A stretch of 27,135 nucleotides of DNA from CALCEB01 sp035531475 (lineage in GTDB: Bacteria > Acidobacteriota > Terriglobia > UBA7540): positions 1 through 27,135 of the forward strand of contig DATKST010000003.1 in NCBI GenBank assembly GCA_035531475.1, read 5' to 3'. Each line of letters opens with the position of its first letter. The first letter of the stretch is position 1. The notes below the pieces were generated by a model. It was not told the origin of the DNA. It searched no databases and saw only the letters and a program-made list of their open reading frames with translations. The position numbers and the translations under genes were made by a program. This document shows, piece by piece, positions 1-7,405 of the stretch.

Positions 1-233
1 TGCTGGTGGATCGCGCTCGCGCTCCCGAATTCTTTGGGCAACGCCTTCCACTGACATCCGGTGCGCAGCACATACACAATAGCGGAAAAGATCTTTCGCG
101 CCGACATCGGCTTCCGCCCTCCGCCCACTCGGCGCCGATACATCCGGCCTTCCGGCCGCTGTCGAACCGGAATCAGGGGTTCAATCTTTGCCCAAAACTG
201 ATCGGATACTTCCCAAGATTTTATTTGTGGCAT
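1..233 (-). CDS. IS5-family transposase, N-terminal part (DUF4096-type), truncated by the window edge
   Basis: From ATG at 233 the minus strand encodes about 77 residues without a stop before the window edge. It begins MPQIKSWEVSDQFWAKIEPL and continues through a GGGRKP-type segment near residue 38 to a VLRTGCQWKALPKEFG segment near residue 60. These are hallmark positions of the DUF4096 DNA-binding head of IS5-family transposases (IVYVLRTGCQWKALP is close to the family consensus). The DDE catalytic part should lie to the left of the window. The start is chosen because it gives the usual short leader before the tryptophan-rich head; the nearest purine-rich stretch is rather far upstream. The plus-strand frame over the same bases has no recognisable protein character. 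Confidence 0.85.
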   Translation of the reverse strand, partial: MPQIKSWEVSDQFWAKIEPLIPVRQRPEGRMYRRRVGGGRKPMSARKIFSAIVYVLRTGCQWKALPKEFGSASAIHQ

Positions 234-292
234 CTGGGGTCATTATCTTGCCTCAATTCATTCCGGAATTCAGTAGTTATTTGCGGATAAGC
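1..292 (-). mobile_element. Partial IS5-type insertion sequence, cut by the window edge
   Basis: This is the 5' part of an insertion sequence read on the minus strand. It contains the start of a transposase gene (1-233) preceded by about 60 bp of non-coding end sequence. The outer end is probably near 292, where the minus strand reads GAGCTTATCCGCAAATAACT, a sequence of the type found at the ends of IS5-group elements. That exact boundary is an inference, because the other terminus and the matching target duplication lie outside the window. No function other than transposition is expected. Confidence 0.7.
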
Positions 293-459
293 TCTAAGTA
301 GGAATCGGCGCAATGGCTGTCTTCGGCGTTTTTTCTTATCTTGTACTTCGTAGCATCTTCCGCCCAGAGCGCTGGACCCCGTGTCTTGCCCCTTCACCGG
401 GGAATCGCCGAAAATCTCTGGCAATTCAAGGCCGGAATCCATGTCCTGCCAGCCCGTCG

Positions 460-491
460 CAACATGGACCCGCCTGCGCCGGGGTGACATT
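460..491. repeat. Degenerate extragenic palindrome of the GTCATTCCCGC type
   Basis: The minus strand here reads a decayed version of the widespread short repeat whose intact form is GTCATTCCCGCGAAAGCGGG followed by AATCC. Better copies in this window are at 24807-24830 and 24895-24918, and another worn copy is near 15248. The flanking 293-521 stretch holds no convincing gene. Confidence 0.4.
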
Positions 492-521
492 GGAACGGCA
501 GGGACGCGAGAGGCTTTCGCG

Positions 522-716
522 TCATTCCTTTCGTGTTTGGCCTGCCCTTTGCAACTCAATGGTATAGAGGTGCACGATTTCACCGGTTTCGGGATTCATT
601 TCAGGCGTAATTCGGTAGGTGTCGCGGCGCGCGGCGTACCCTTGTGCTTCCAATTCCAGCACGCGGCGATGAAAGAGGTCGCACTCCCATTCACGAACGA
701 TGAGCACTTCATCCAT
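522..716 (-). CDS. Small conserved-looking protein of unknown function (64 aa)
   Basis: I do not recognise the family. The product is soluble and charged, starting MDEVLIVREWECDLFHRRVL, with a central GYAARRDTYRITPEMNPETG stretch and a C-terminal strand-like VHLYTIEL. There is no signal peptide or membrane segment. The predicted pattern is one amphipathic helix followed by two or three strands, as in small binding or adaptor proteins. The start is fixed by an in-frame stop six codons upstream; AGAAGG lies about 11 bases before the ATG, an acceptable if distant ribosome site. It is the last gene of a minus-strand group after the STAS protein, about 110 bp downstream of it. Coding status rests on the plausible amino-acid composition and the lack of a better alternative frame. 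Confidence 0.55.
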   Translation of the reverse strand: MDEVLIVREWECDLFHRRVLELEAQGYAARRDTYRITPEMNPETGEIVHLYTIELQRAGQTRKE

Positions 717-824
717 CGGAGGTATGGCCTTCTATGCGAGAATAATGGCATCCCGCGGTCGATGCTGCGACCTTCACGCTATAGGACTGCGCAAGCTAAA
801 TGCTATTGAGGACGATTTCCTCAA

Positions 825-1106
825 CTATGAGTTCCTGGGCATCTTCGCCTTGATCTGGTCCACCAAGTATCGCGTGAAAGGCTGGTCCGCAAGCAGCTCC
901 GTGCCATTCCGGTACATCAAGCAAAGCAATTCGCAGCCTGCCGTGTCGATAAAACTCACCTCGGAGAGGTCAAGGAGGGAACGACGGTGATTTCTTTGAA
1001 CCGCCCTCCATGCCTCCTCCAGTTCCTTCACCCATACACCCTTTAGCTTGCCTTCAATCCGAATCCGTGCAGGCTGCGAGTCTTCGTGAATTGTGATCTT
1101 CAGCAA
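825..1106 (-). CDS. STAS-domain protein (anti-sigma-factor-antagonist-like)
   Basis: A 93-residue single-domain STAS protein. The order of strand, acidic helix (VKELEEAWRAV), strand (RSLLDLSEVSFID) and helix (TAGCELLCLMYRNGTELL) matches the SpoIIAA/STAS fold. In that family the end of the second strand normally reads D-S-S-G or D-S-A-G, and a serine there is phosphorylated by a partner kinase. Here it is D-T-A-G near residues 54-57, so the site could be regulated on threonine or be constitutive. The start is TTG at 1106, with AGAGG about 10 bases upstream. The gene follows the sigma-54 activator on the same strand after about 230 bp, so it may belong to the same signalling locus, but no anti-sigma kinase is visible here. 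Confidence 0.75.
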   Translation of the reverse strand: MLKITIHEDSQPARIRIEGKLKGVWVKELEEAWRAVQRNHRRSLLDLSEVSFIDTAGCELLCLMYRNGTELLADQPFTRYLVDQIKAKMPRNS

Positions 1107-1171
1107 GGGTTCTTTGCCTCTGGCGAAAAGCCCGAATGCCGTGCGGCTAACCGCACCACTCTAATGCCTCA

Positions 1172-1194
1172 GAAAAGCGCCCTCCGCAAGAGGG
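1172..1194 (-). terminator. Weak candidate intrinsic terminator after the sigma-54 activator
   Basis: On the minus strand CCCTC-TTGCG-GAGGG forms a 5-bp stem followed shortly by TTTT. It lies about 145 bp past the activator stop and before the STAS gene. A second small hairpin, GTGCGG-CTAA-CCGCAC, is at 1141-1156. Either could end the activator transcript or act as an operator for the STAS gene; neither is strong. Confidence 0.3.
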
Positions 1195-1339
1195 ACTTCA
1201 TGACATGGCGAGTGCACACGCATGACCAGTCGGGTGGAGTTGGGGATGAGCGAGAGTAAGTATTGAAAGGAAAAGAGATAGCGGGGTCTATGGAAACTGA
1301 TGAAGGCTTGATTTCACTTCGGCAGGTGACTGCATTCGG

Positions 1340-3601
1340 TCATTTGACCGTATTTTGCCAGAGATCATTGCGGCTAATGCCCAGCTTGCGCATTTTGAAG
1401 TTCAGGGTGGTGCGCTTCAGGCCCAGACGGACTGCCGCCCCGTTTGGACCACTGATCACACCCCGTGCTTCGCGCAGCACTCGTACAATATGGTCGCGCT
1501 CGGCGTCTTCCAGTGTCACGGGCGTGGCAGAACTTTGCCCTCCATCTTCCGCTAGTTCACTCAACGGCACGCGCAGAATTTTCCCGGAGGTCAGGATGAC
1601 CGCCCGCTCAATCAAATTTTCCAGTTCCCGGATGTTTCCCGGCCAACGCCAATGGGTCAAAGCCTGCATGGTTTCCGGAGCCACGGCTTCAATCCTTTTG
1701 TTCATGCGCCTCGCGTGTTTCTGAATGAAATAATGAACCAGCAAGGGGATGTCCCCGGCTCGCTCGCGGAGCGGCGGCACCGTAATCGGGAACACTCTCA
1801 AACGGTAGTAGAGGTCCCGCCGGAATTGGCCCAGCTTCACCATTTCAGTGAGGTCGCGATTGGTAGCGGCGATCAGGCGCGCATCCACGGGAATGGTGCG
1901 CGTTCCGCCCAGCCTTTCAAATTCCTTTTCTTGCAGGGCGCGGAGAAGCTTAGGCTGGATCTCCAACGGGATGTCGCCGACTTCGTCCAAAAAGAGGGTG
2001 CCATGGTCGGCCAACTGCATACGTCCCACCCGCTGCATCAGGGCGCCGGTGAAAGCCCCCTTTTCGTGGCCAAAGAGTTCGCTTTCCAGAAGCCCGCTAG
2101 GGATGGCCGCGCAATTCACCTTGATAAAGGCTCCCCCTTGGCGCGGACTGCGGTTGTGGATGGCGCGTGCGATCAGTTCCTTGCCGGTTCCCGTCTCACC
2201 CTGGATTAAAACCGTTGCATCCACCGGGGCCACTGTTACCACCTGCTGGAGCAATCGCTTCAAAGGCAGGCTTTCGCCCACAATCTCCTCAAAGTTATAT
2301 TCTGTGCGCAGTTCATCCTCAAGATAGCGCTTCTCCTCCGCCAGCCGGTCCCTCATCTCGCTGATGCGCTTGAAGGTCATGGCATTATCCAGAGCGGCGG
2401 CCACTTGATGGGAAACTTGGGCCAGAAGGCGGCTCTGGTTTTCGGTAAACGCGCCTTCGCTCCGGCTGGCCACAATCAGGGCTCCCAACGGCTTCTCACC
2501 ATGCACCAGCGGCAGCCAGCAAGCCGATCGAATTCCTCGGAGCTTCAAGGGGGCGAGAATTTCAGGCTTGAAGCGCGAATCCTCCATGCGGCTCAGGACC
2601 AGGGGTTCGCGGTGCGCAAAGACCCAGCCGCTGGGTGAGCCTTCAACCGGAAATGAAAACTCATCTCTATCCTCTCCGTCTTCGGGAGAAGCCGGGAGAA
2701 TGTGACGCTGGAAAACTTCTCGCGCTGGATCGTAGAGGGCGATTCCGGCAAGATCGTGAGCCACCAGGGCGTGAATGCTGGCGGAAATGGCGGCCAGAAG
2801 CCTGCGAATATCGAACCCGGTGACCACCGCATCCGCCAGTTCCAGCAGAAGGGCTTCCTGGGCGCGCTTGCGGTCCGTAAAATCGCGCACGACCTTGGAG
2901 AATCCGCGCAACCGGCCCTGTGCGTCCCGTAACGTAGTGATCAACACGTTCGCCCAGAATCGCGAGCCGTCTTTACGCACTCGCCAGCCCTCGTCTTCAA
3001 ACCGGCCTTCCGCCGTTGCCTTTTTCAGACCCTCTTCCGGCTTGCTTCCCAGGATGTCCTCCGCGGTGTAGAACCGCGAGAAGTGCTGGCCCAGGACCTC
3101 CGAGGCTTGGTAGCCTTTGATCCGTTCGGCGCCCAAATTCCAACTGCTCACCCGCCCTTCCGGATCGAGCATAAAAATCGCATAGTCCTTGACGCTTTCC
3201 ACGACCAGGCGAAACCGCTCTTCGCTCTGCCGAAGTTGTTCTTGATCCCGTTGGCGCTCGGTGACGTCGCGAATCACGGCCAGTACCAGCGGCTTTGATT
3301 CGCCCTCCACCGGACTCAGCATGATGTCCACCGGAAATTCACCTCCATCCCGGCGGCGGGCGAAGAGCTCCAACCCCGTTCCCATGGGACGCGAGCGCGG
3401 TTCGGCATTGTAATCATCCCGATGCCGCTGGTGTCCCTGCCTGAAGCGCTCCGGCAGCAGGACTTCCAGGGGCTCTCCCTGCAGCTCCTGGCGTTGATAG
3501 CCAAAGAGTTTTTCGAGCTGGGCGTTGACTCGGACAATCCGCCCCTGGGTATCAGCAACCAGGATGGCATCCGGTGAGGACTCGAAGAGCTTTTCAAACA
3601 T
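1340..3601 (-). CDS. Sigma-54-dependent transcriptional activator with PAS-PAS-GAF sensory region
   Basis: A 753-residue one-component activator of RNA polymerase sigma-54. Domains in order: PAS (about 1-115), PAS with PAC end (about 125-245), GAF (about 255-405), a short coiled coil (405-435), AAA+ ATPase (440-670) and a FhlA-like Fis-type helix-turn-helix (705-745). The ATPase has Walker A GETGTGKE (468-475), the sigma-54 contact loop GAFTGA (515-520) and Walker B LFLDE (536-540), so it should be active. There is no receiver domain, so input comes from small ligands, redox or cofactors bound by PAS/GAF rather than a kinase. The ATG at 3601 is the first start candidate seen, but the frame stays open upstream for at least 19 codons without a start codon. 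I saw no clear sigma-54 promoter nearby, so its targets are unknown. Confidence 0.93.
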   Translation of the reverse strand: MFEKLFESSPDAILVADTQGRIVRVNAQLEKLFGYQRQELQGEPLEVLLPERFRQGHQRHRDDYNAEPRSRPMGTGLELFARRRDGGEFPVDIMLSPVEGESKPLVLAVIRDVTERQRDQEQLRQSEERFRLVVESVKDYAIFMLDPEGRVSSWNLGAERIKGYQASEVLGQHFSRFYTAEDILGSKPEEGLKKATAEGRFEDEGWRVRKDGSRFWANVLITTLRDAQGRLRGFSKVVRDFTDRKRAQEALLLELADAVVTGFDIRRLLAAISASIHALVAHDLAGIALYDPAREVFQRHILPASPEDGEDRDEFSFPVEGSPSGWVFAHREPLVLSRMEDSRFKPEILAPLKLRGIRSACWLPLVHGEKPLGALIVASRSEGAFTENQSRLLAQVSHQVAAALDNAMTFKRISEMRDRLAEEKRYLEDELRTEYNFEEIVGESLPLKRLLQQVVTVAPVDATVLIQGETGTGKELIARAIHNRSPRQGGAFIKVNCAAIPSGLLESELFGHEKGAFTGALMQRVGRMQLADHGTLFLDEVGDIPLEIQPKLLRALQEKEFERLGGTRTIPVDARLIAATNRDLTEMVKLGQFRRDLYYRLRVFPITVPPLRERAGDIPLLVHYFIQKHARRMNKRIEAVAPETMQALTHWRWPGNIRELENLIERAVILTSGKILRVPLSELAEDGGQSSATPVTLEDAERDHIVRVLREARGVISGPNGAAVRLGLKRTTLNFKMRKLGISRNDLWQNTVK

Positions 3602-3689
3602 GGTTTTGACCCCGGCGATGGCCGTAAGTGAAATATAACCTATCTTCCTTGTGGATAACAGGCCGGGAGGTCAAGACACTGCCACTTCC

Positions 3690-3796
3690 GGTGGACCAAT
3701 TTGCTGTAGCGGCGCTCTATGAGCGCCGAAAACCGCTGAGGATTCAGGTTCGGCGCTCATAGAGAGCCGCTACAGCAACCAAACTGCGCCACTACC
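3690..3796. mobile_element. Small non-autonomous mobile element, copy 1 (107 bp, 8-bp target duplication)
   Basis: The element is flanked by perfect 8-bp direct repeats CCACTTCC at 3682-3689 and 3797-3804. The right end reads CCACTACC, which is GGTAGTGG inwards; the left end GGTGGACC appears to have lost three bases relative to copy 2. Two 30-bp arms (3701-3730 and 3749-3778) are inverted repeats with a single mismatch. Each arm folds on itself, GGCGCTC-TAT-GAGCGCC in the left one. It carries no gene. It sits in the divergent spacer between the sigma-54 activator and the DUF1080 gene. Other copies of the same family are at 9591-9700 and 24766-24944, with a solo end at 25029. Confidence 0.88.
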
Positions 3797-4028
3797 CCAC
3801 TTCCCGCCGTAATCTGCAATCACCCTTGTCTCTCCCACCCGCCCGGACACTCCCGCGCAATCATGTCATTCCCGCCGGTACCGCCATTCCTGCTGGTGCC
3901 CTCATTGGCCAGACACCTTCTTTCTCTTGTCCGAAGTGACAGCGGGTTGGCAGCCGGGCCGATTAGCAAACGGCACAAGCCACCACTCGGTCAGATACGT
4001 TCCGCACCGGCGTTCGGACAAATCTTGC

Positions 4029-4057
4029 TTCTGTGTTCTCTGAGGCGGTGTTATAGT
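4029..4057 (+). promoter_or_regulatory. Candidate sigma-70-type promoter for the DUF1080 gene
   Basis: TTCTGT (4029-4034), a 17-bp spacer, and TATAGT (4052-4057) lie about 35 bp before the DUF1080 start. The -10 matches five of six consensus bases; the -35 is weaker. Confidence 0.45.
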
Positions 4058-4092
4058 TTGTCCCCACAAAACTTTATGGAGGTTCTTAAAAA

Positions 4093-4860
4093 ATGGGACG
4101 GATTCGTATAGAACGCCGTGACATGCTTCGGACCTTGGCTTTGGCCGCCGCTGCGGGACCGTTCAGTGGGCTTGGTGGGCGGGCCTTTGCTCTTGGCACA
4201 CCGGCAGGAACACAAGATGACCAGGAACGCTATGTTCTTCCACCCGGGAAGTGGGTGCAGCTCTTTAGCGGCAAGGATTTGAAGGGTTGGAAACACGTTG
4301 GTGGTGGTGGCATGACCGTGGAAAATGGATTGCTGAAGGCCCAAGGTGGCAAGAAGGAGCTGGGCCTGCTTTGGTGGACGGGCGGCAAGCTCTGCGATTG
4401 CGTCATTCGCGTGGTTTACAAGATGGAACATTTCAATGATAACTCCGGAGTCTTCATCCGCATTCCGATTCCACCGCGCGAGCCATGGATGCCGGTCCAC
4501 TACGGCTACGAGGTGCAAATCGACAATCACCCGGAGACTTCGGGAGAAAACGAATACCACGTGACGGGCACGCTTTATTCGCTGACCAAGCCCCTGGCCT
4601 TTCCGGGCAAGCCCGGACCGCAATGGAATACGATGGAAATCACGATCGACGGCCCTCATACGATGGTCACTGTGAATGGCGTCAAGGTGACGGATTACAC
4701 CGAAGGGCAAGCCGTTCCTGCCATGAAATTCTCCTATGAGCCGATGCGTGGACCCCGTCCCAACTGTGGATATATTGGCCTGCAGGATGAATCGGGCAAC
4801 AACGTGGTTTACTTCAAGGAAGTCGCTGTGAAATCGCTCAAGCCGCAGGCTGGCAAGTAG
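4093..4860 (+). CDS. Secreted DUF1080 (LamG-like) protein, probable 3-keto-glycoside hydrolase type
   Basis: A 255-residue exported protein. The N-terminus has a twin-arginine-like signal (ERRDMLRTLAL followed by an Ala/Gly-rich stretch, residues 8-35). The DUF1080 domain covers about 50-250, with the family opening WVQLFSGKDLKGW, the NSGVFIRIP strand and the GYEVQIDNH segment typical of this jelly-roll fold. Members of PF06439 include 3-keto-disaccharide hydrolases, which cleave glycosides whose C3 hydroxyl has been oxidised; this product may do so in the periplasm. The specific substrate is not visible. The start has GGAGG nine to ten bases upstream. It stands alone on the plus strand, but a Gfo/Idh oxidoreductase and a sugar isomerase of the kinds used in the same chemistry lie at 22445-24592. 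Confidence 0.88.
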   Translation: MGRIRIERRDMLRTLALAAAAGPFSGLGGRAFALGTPAGTQDDQERYVLPPGKWVQLFSGKDLKGWKHVGGGGMTVENGLLKAQGGKKELGLLWWTGGKLCDCVIRVVYKMEHFNDNSGVFIRIPIPPREPWMPVHYGYEVQIDNHPETSGENEYHVTGTLYSLTKPLAFPGKPGPQWNTMEITIDGPHTMVTVNGVKVTDYTEGQAVPAMKFSYEPMRGPRPNCGYIGLQDESGNNVVYFKEVAVKSLKPQAGK

Positions 4861-4930
4861 CGGCGATCCGGATTGCGTGTCTGTCCTCAGCGCGCTATGG
4901 CGACACCCGGGAAAACCTATAGCAAACTCT

Positions 4931-5020
4931 ATGCGTCGAAACATCCCGGATGATTTGTATGAGGCTTCGCGCGTCCGGGCACGTGAGCACCGCAAGTCGA
5001 TTGCGTGGCTTTTCTCTTAA
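4931..5020 (+). pseudogene. Remnant of a ribbon-helix-helix (FitA/VapB-like) antitoxin gene
   Basis: A 29-codon frame begins MRRNIPDDLYEASRVRAREH and continues RKSIAWLFS before a stop. The opening (M-R-N-I-P-D-D-L-Y, then an arginine-rich helix, then R-S-I) closely matches the first 25 residues of Arc-like antitoxins of VapBC/FitAB systems. The C-terminal toxin-binding part is missing and no PIN-domain toxin follows. It is therefore most likely a decayed toxin-antitoxin locus, though translation of the short peptide cannot be excluded. Confidence 0.5.
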
Positions 5021-5050
5021 AATCGACTTAACTTATGCATTATCTGTTTG

Positions 5051-5134
5051 TTACCTGGCTTTCAACTCTTCGCTAATGGCTTTGTTCTAGGGCGCTATTT
5101 TGGTCATCTTTTTCAATGTGGCTTCAGCGGTCAT
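5051..5134 (-). pseudogene. Tiny interrupted reading frame behind a consensus-like promoter
   Basis: From ATG at 5134 the minus strand reads MTAEATLKKMTKIAP, a TAG at 5089-5087, and then in the same frame NKAISEELKAR up to a second stop at 5053. The composition (Lys/Glu-rich, helical) is protein-like and resembles the start of small antitoxin-type proteins, but it is too short to assign. It is immediately downstream of a strong promoter (5168-5196), in an AT-rich patch unlike its surroundings. It is best read as the remains of a small gene with an in-frame nonsense codon. Confidence 0.35.
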
Positions 5135-5167
5135 GTGAAACCTTTCGAGGGACATGTCCTTGACCGC

Positions 5168-5196
5168 ATATTACTCTATCAATACAATATTGTCAA
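5168..5196 (-). promoter_or_regulatory. Consensus-like sigma-70 promoter
   Basis: On the minus strand TTGACA (5196-5191), exactly 17 bp, then TAATAT (5173-5168): six of six and four of six consensus bases at ideal spacing. It would drive transcription leftward into the small interrupted frame at 5134-5051. There is no intact gene for it before the convergent DUF1080 gene, so it is an orphan promoter or starts a small RNA of at most a few hundred bases. Confidence 0.5.
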
Positions 5197-5228
5197 GAAT
5201 CACTGGCGGGTCAGTTTGCTGGCGCGGC

Positions 5229-5415
5229 TGCCCCTCACCCGCCGCTTCGCGGCGCCCTCTCCCCGCGTGCGGGGAGAGGGCAGATAGCAGCCGAGTGAAC
5301 CGGGCGGCATCTCTCTGTCTCCCCGCCTGCGGGGAGAGGGCTGAATAACCAAGCAGCGAATCGGGCGGCCTCTCCCCCTTTCACTGCCTGCAGGGCTGGA
5401 GTAAGGGGGAAGGCG
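5229..5415. repeat. Cluster of CCCTCACCC / GGGGAGAGGG palindromic repeats
   Basis: The stretch begins CCCCTCACCC and holds GCCGC-TTC-GCGGC, a perfect 12-bp-arm hairpin at 5255-5280 (CCCTCTCCCCGC, 2-base loop, its complement) and a 9-bp-arm hairpin at 5318-5337. It ends with a worn third one (TCCCCCTT at 5372-5379 against AAGGGGGA at 5403-5410). This repeat type is dispersed in many bacterial genomes, and another copy is at 7627-7691. It produces spurious open frames on both strands and could act as a transcript-end structure for the convergent DUF1080 and permease genes. Confidence 0.7.
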
Positions 5416-5471
5416 GCGGTGCCGCGATAAGCATCAGGGGCCACGCCTTAGCTGAACTGTATTGGGGGAGG

Positions 5472-6563
5472 CTAATCTCCGCCCAGCCAATCACCCAGCG
5501 GCCTCAACGAATCCACGTTGTCACAGACGGCCTTCAGCGCAGCGACGATGGGCACGGCCAGCAGCAGTCCGAATCCTCCCCAAAGCCAGCCACCCAGCAT
5601 CACGGAGAGTGTGACGGTAAGCGCATTCAGGCGGACGCGGCTGCCCACCAACAAGGGGGTCAGCATGTTGGCGGTGAAAAAGTGGACGACAATGACCGTG
5701 ATCACAATAGCGATCAGCGGTCCGGCGTGTTCAAATTCCATCAGCGCGATCAGCGCCGGGGGCAAGACGGCCATCGGAACCCCCAGATAGGGAATCAGAT
5801 TCAGAATGGCGGCGAGCGGGCCGAGCACCAGAGCATAGCGCAAGCCAATCAGGCCGAAAATGGGGGTGATGACAGCGGCGGAAATCAGAGCCACCAAAAT
5901 GTTGCCGAAAACGTAGCGGCGAAGCATCCGGCTGATCGCGTCGATGACAATTTTGGCTTGGTTGCGGCGATCCATCGGGAAGAAGTAGAGCGTGTTGTGC
6001 ATCAGTTGGTCTTTTGACGTGAGCATGAAGAAGACCAGAAAAGGGATGAACATCACGGTGACGGTGAAGGTATAAATTGAACCGATGCCGCGCATGAAAA
6101 ACTGAATCCAGGGCGATTCCTCCTGCAATCGCACCGTGGCCGGGGCGGGCAGGGAATTGGCGGGCAGCATGATGGAAGCGCTGTCACGGAAGTGGCGGAT
6201 CGCTGATTCAAGATGGATGGCAAGAATCTTGACTTTTGTTGCCAGTTGGGGCAGAACGGCCAGAAATGCCAGGATACGGGCAGAAGCCAGGTAGATCGTC
6301 AGGTAGACCAAACCCAACGCGACCAGCACCATCACCAAAGCTCCGACCCAACGCGGCACACGCAGCCGCTCCAGCAGTTCCACTCCCGGCTCCAACATGA
6401 AGGCGATCAGGATGGAACACGAGACGGTGATGAGGATGGAACTTGCCAGGTAGATGAATCCCAGGATCGCCGCTACGGCCAGAATTTTCAAACTGGCTGA
6501 CGCCGCGGTGGTGGTTGGGATGCCGATCTTGAAATCTTCCATGGAAACGGTCCGCGCAAGCAT
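5472..6563 (-). CDS. AI-2E transporter family (PerM/YdiK-type) membrane protein
   Basis: A 363-residue inner-membrane protein with about eight hydrophobic segments. Two helices lie near the N-terminus (about 22-55), one near 70-95, a large extracytoplasmic loop follows (about 100-165), and the rest form a C-terminal bundle. The family signature region LRYALVLGPLAAILNLIPYLGVPMAVLPP lies near 245-275, and a late GGWLWGGFGLLLAVPIVAALK segment is typical of the permease core. Family members export or exchange small molecules (AI-2 in some enterobacteria, Na+/H+ in others), so the substrate here is unknown. Two starts are possible, ATG at 6563 or ATG at 6542 (MEDFKIG); neither has a clear ribosome site. 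It lies downstream of DUF190 on the same strand after a 91-bp gap and may be partly co-transcribed. Confidence 0.88.
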   Translation of the reverse strand: MLARTVSMEDFKIGIPTTTAASASLKILAVAAILGFIYLASSILITVSCSILIAFMLEPGVELLERLRVPRWVGALVMVLVALGLVYLTIYLASARILAFLAVLPQLATKVKILAIHLESAIRHFRDSASIMLPANSLPAPATVRLQEESPWIQFFMRGIGSIYTFTVTVMFIPFLVFFMLTSKDQLMHNTLYFFPMDRRNQAKIVIDAISRMLRRYVFGNILVALISAAVITPIFGLIGLRYALVLGPLAAILNLIPYLGVPMAVLPPALIALMEFEHAGPLIAIVITVIVVHFFTANMLTPLLVGSRVRLNALTVTLSVMLGGWLWGGFGLLLAVPIVAALKAVCDNVDSLRPLGDWLGGD

Positions 6564-6654
6564 CTTAACTCAGTCAAGGCAGGAGCCGCAAAGGCGGTGT
6601 GAGGGGCGGGCGCCTACGGATCGATCCGGCCATCGAGGTCAACAACCGCGAGGA

Positions 6655-6996
6655 TCACTTATTCGGCCGGTAAAGGATCACCTGGACCTTCTCCATCGTA
6701 ATCATGCCGCCGTCCAGCATTTCGTCCAGGCGGGGAAGGATTTGTTGAATGCGTTCGGCGGTCTCTACGACCTCAATCACCACCGGCAGGTCTTGCGAGA
6801 GCCGGAGGATTTTTTCCGAATGGACGCGGCTGGTTGAACCGAAGCCGGTGATGCCTCGCAGCACCGTCACACCGGAAAATTTCTCGCGGCGGAGCAATTG
6901 AACAATCTCTTCATACAGGTTCTTCCCGTGCCATTTGTCGGATTCGCCCAGGTAGACCCGCAGCAGCGTTTTTTCGCCTTCGAACCGGTCGTGCAC
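6655..6996 (-). CDS. DUF190 (PII-like) protein
   Basis: A 113-residue DUF190 protein, a small family with a PII-like ferredoxin fold. Typical features are the opening KTLLRVYLGESDKWHGKNLY, the central VTVLRGITGFGS glycine turn near residue 50 and the DLPVVIEVVETAERIQ strand-helix. The start is GTG at 6996, preceded by AGAGGTGAATT. That ribosome site sits at the end of crcB, leaving only 10 bp between the crcB stop and this start, so the two are translationally coupled. DUF190 genes are often found beside crcB; a role in controlling or assisting fluoride export is plausible but unproven. The crcB fluoride riboswitch upstream should govern this gene as well. Confidence 0.9.
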   Translation of the reverse strand: MHDRFEGEKTLLRVYLGESDKWHGKNLYEEIVQLLRREKFSGVTVLRGITGFGSTSRVHSEKILRLSQDLPVVIEVVETAERIQQILPRLDEMLDGGMITMEKVQVILYRPNK

Positions 6997-7006
6997 AATT
7001 CACCTC

Positions 7007-7378
7007 TCAAACTGTGTCGCCAAGCCGCATCCCGGTCAAGATTGCAATCAGGCCACCCACCAGGCTGATCCCGATGTACAGTCCCGCCTTGGTCCATTCG
7101 CCGTCCTGCAGAAGGTGGGCGCTCTCCCAGGTAAAGGTAGAAAAGGTTGTGAATGCGCCGAAGAAGCCGATGGTGATCCCGATGCGCCATTCAGGCGGAA
7201 TAGAAATATGCCTCAAAGCAAACTCGCCGATGAGTCCCAGAAAAAGACAACCGGCCAAATTTACCACAAGCGTTCCCATCGGGAAATCGCCCGGTGTGTG
7301 TTCCTGCACCAGGCCTTGCAAGCCATAGCGTGCCAGGGTGCCTGCCAAACCGAAAACTGAGATCAGCAAAATTCTCAA
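7007..7378 (-). CDS. crcB: Fluoride channel CrcB/Fluc
   Basis: A 123-residue four-helix membrane protein of the Fluc fluoride channel family, which works as a dual-topology dimer and lets fluoride leave the cytoplasm. Signature positions are present: the first-helix GLAGTLARYG, the pore-lining asparagine segment VNLAGCLFLGLIGE (about 39-52), and the GFFGAFTTFSTFTWE stretch (about 72-86) with the Phe-box residues and the TM3 break that binds sodium. Length is normal for the family. The start is TTG at 7378, with AAAGGTGA eight bases upstream. The gene lies directly behind a fluoride riboswitch and terminator (7406-7490), so expression should rise with intracellular fluoride. DUF190 follows after 10 bp. 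Confidence 0.96.
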   Translation of the reverse strand: MRILLISVFGLAGTLARYGLQGLVQEHTPGDFPMGTLVVNLAGCLFLGLIGEFALRHISIPPEWRIGITIGFFGAFTTFSTFTWESAHLLQDGEWTKAGLYIGISLVGGLIAILTGMRLGDTV

Positions 7379-7405
7379 GATTGATCACCTTTCACATCAG
7401 GTTGC

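Noticed and set aside
221..583. Minus-strand frame of 120 codons near the left edge
   Set aside because: It crosses the IS boundary and a palindromic repeat and is Arg/Pro-rich without domains.
3677..3683. CACTGCC just left of copy 1, like the right end of the 24766-24944 element
   Set aside because: It overlaps the target duplication by two bases and the adjoining sequence does not continue as a terminus; probably chance.
4051..4995. Long minus-strand frame (314 codons) opposite the DUF1080 gene
   Set aside because: It is the shadow of a clearly recognised gene, and its composition (Arg/His-rich) matches no family.
5200..5228. Sequence GGGTCAGTTTGCTGGCGCGGC before the CCCTCACCC cluster, resembling a mobile-element end
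   Set aside because: The outermost GGTAGTG is not preserved and no matching right end or 8-bp duplication was found after the cluster, so membership in the family is unsupported.
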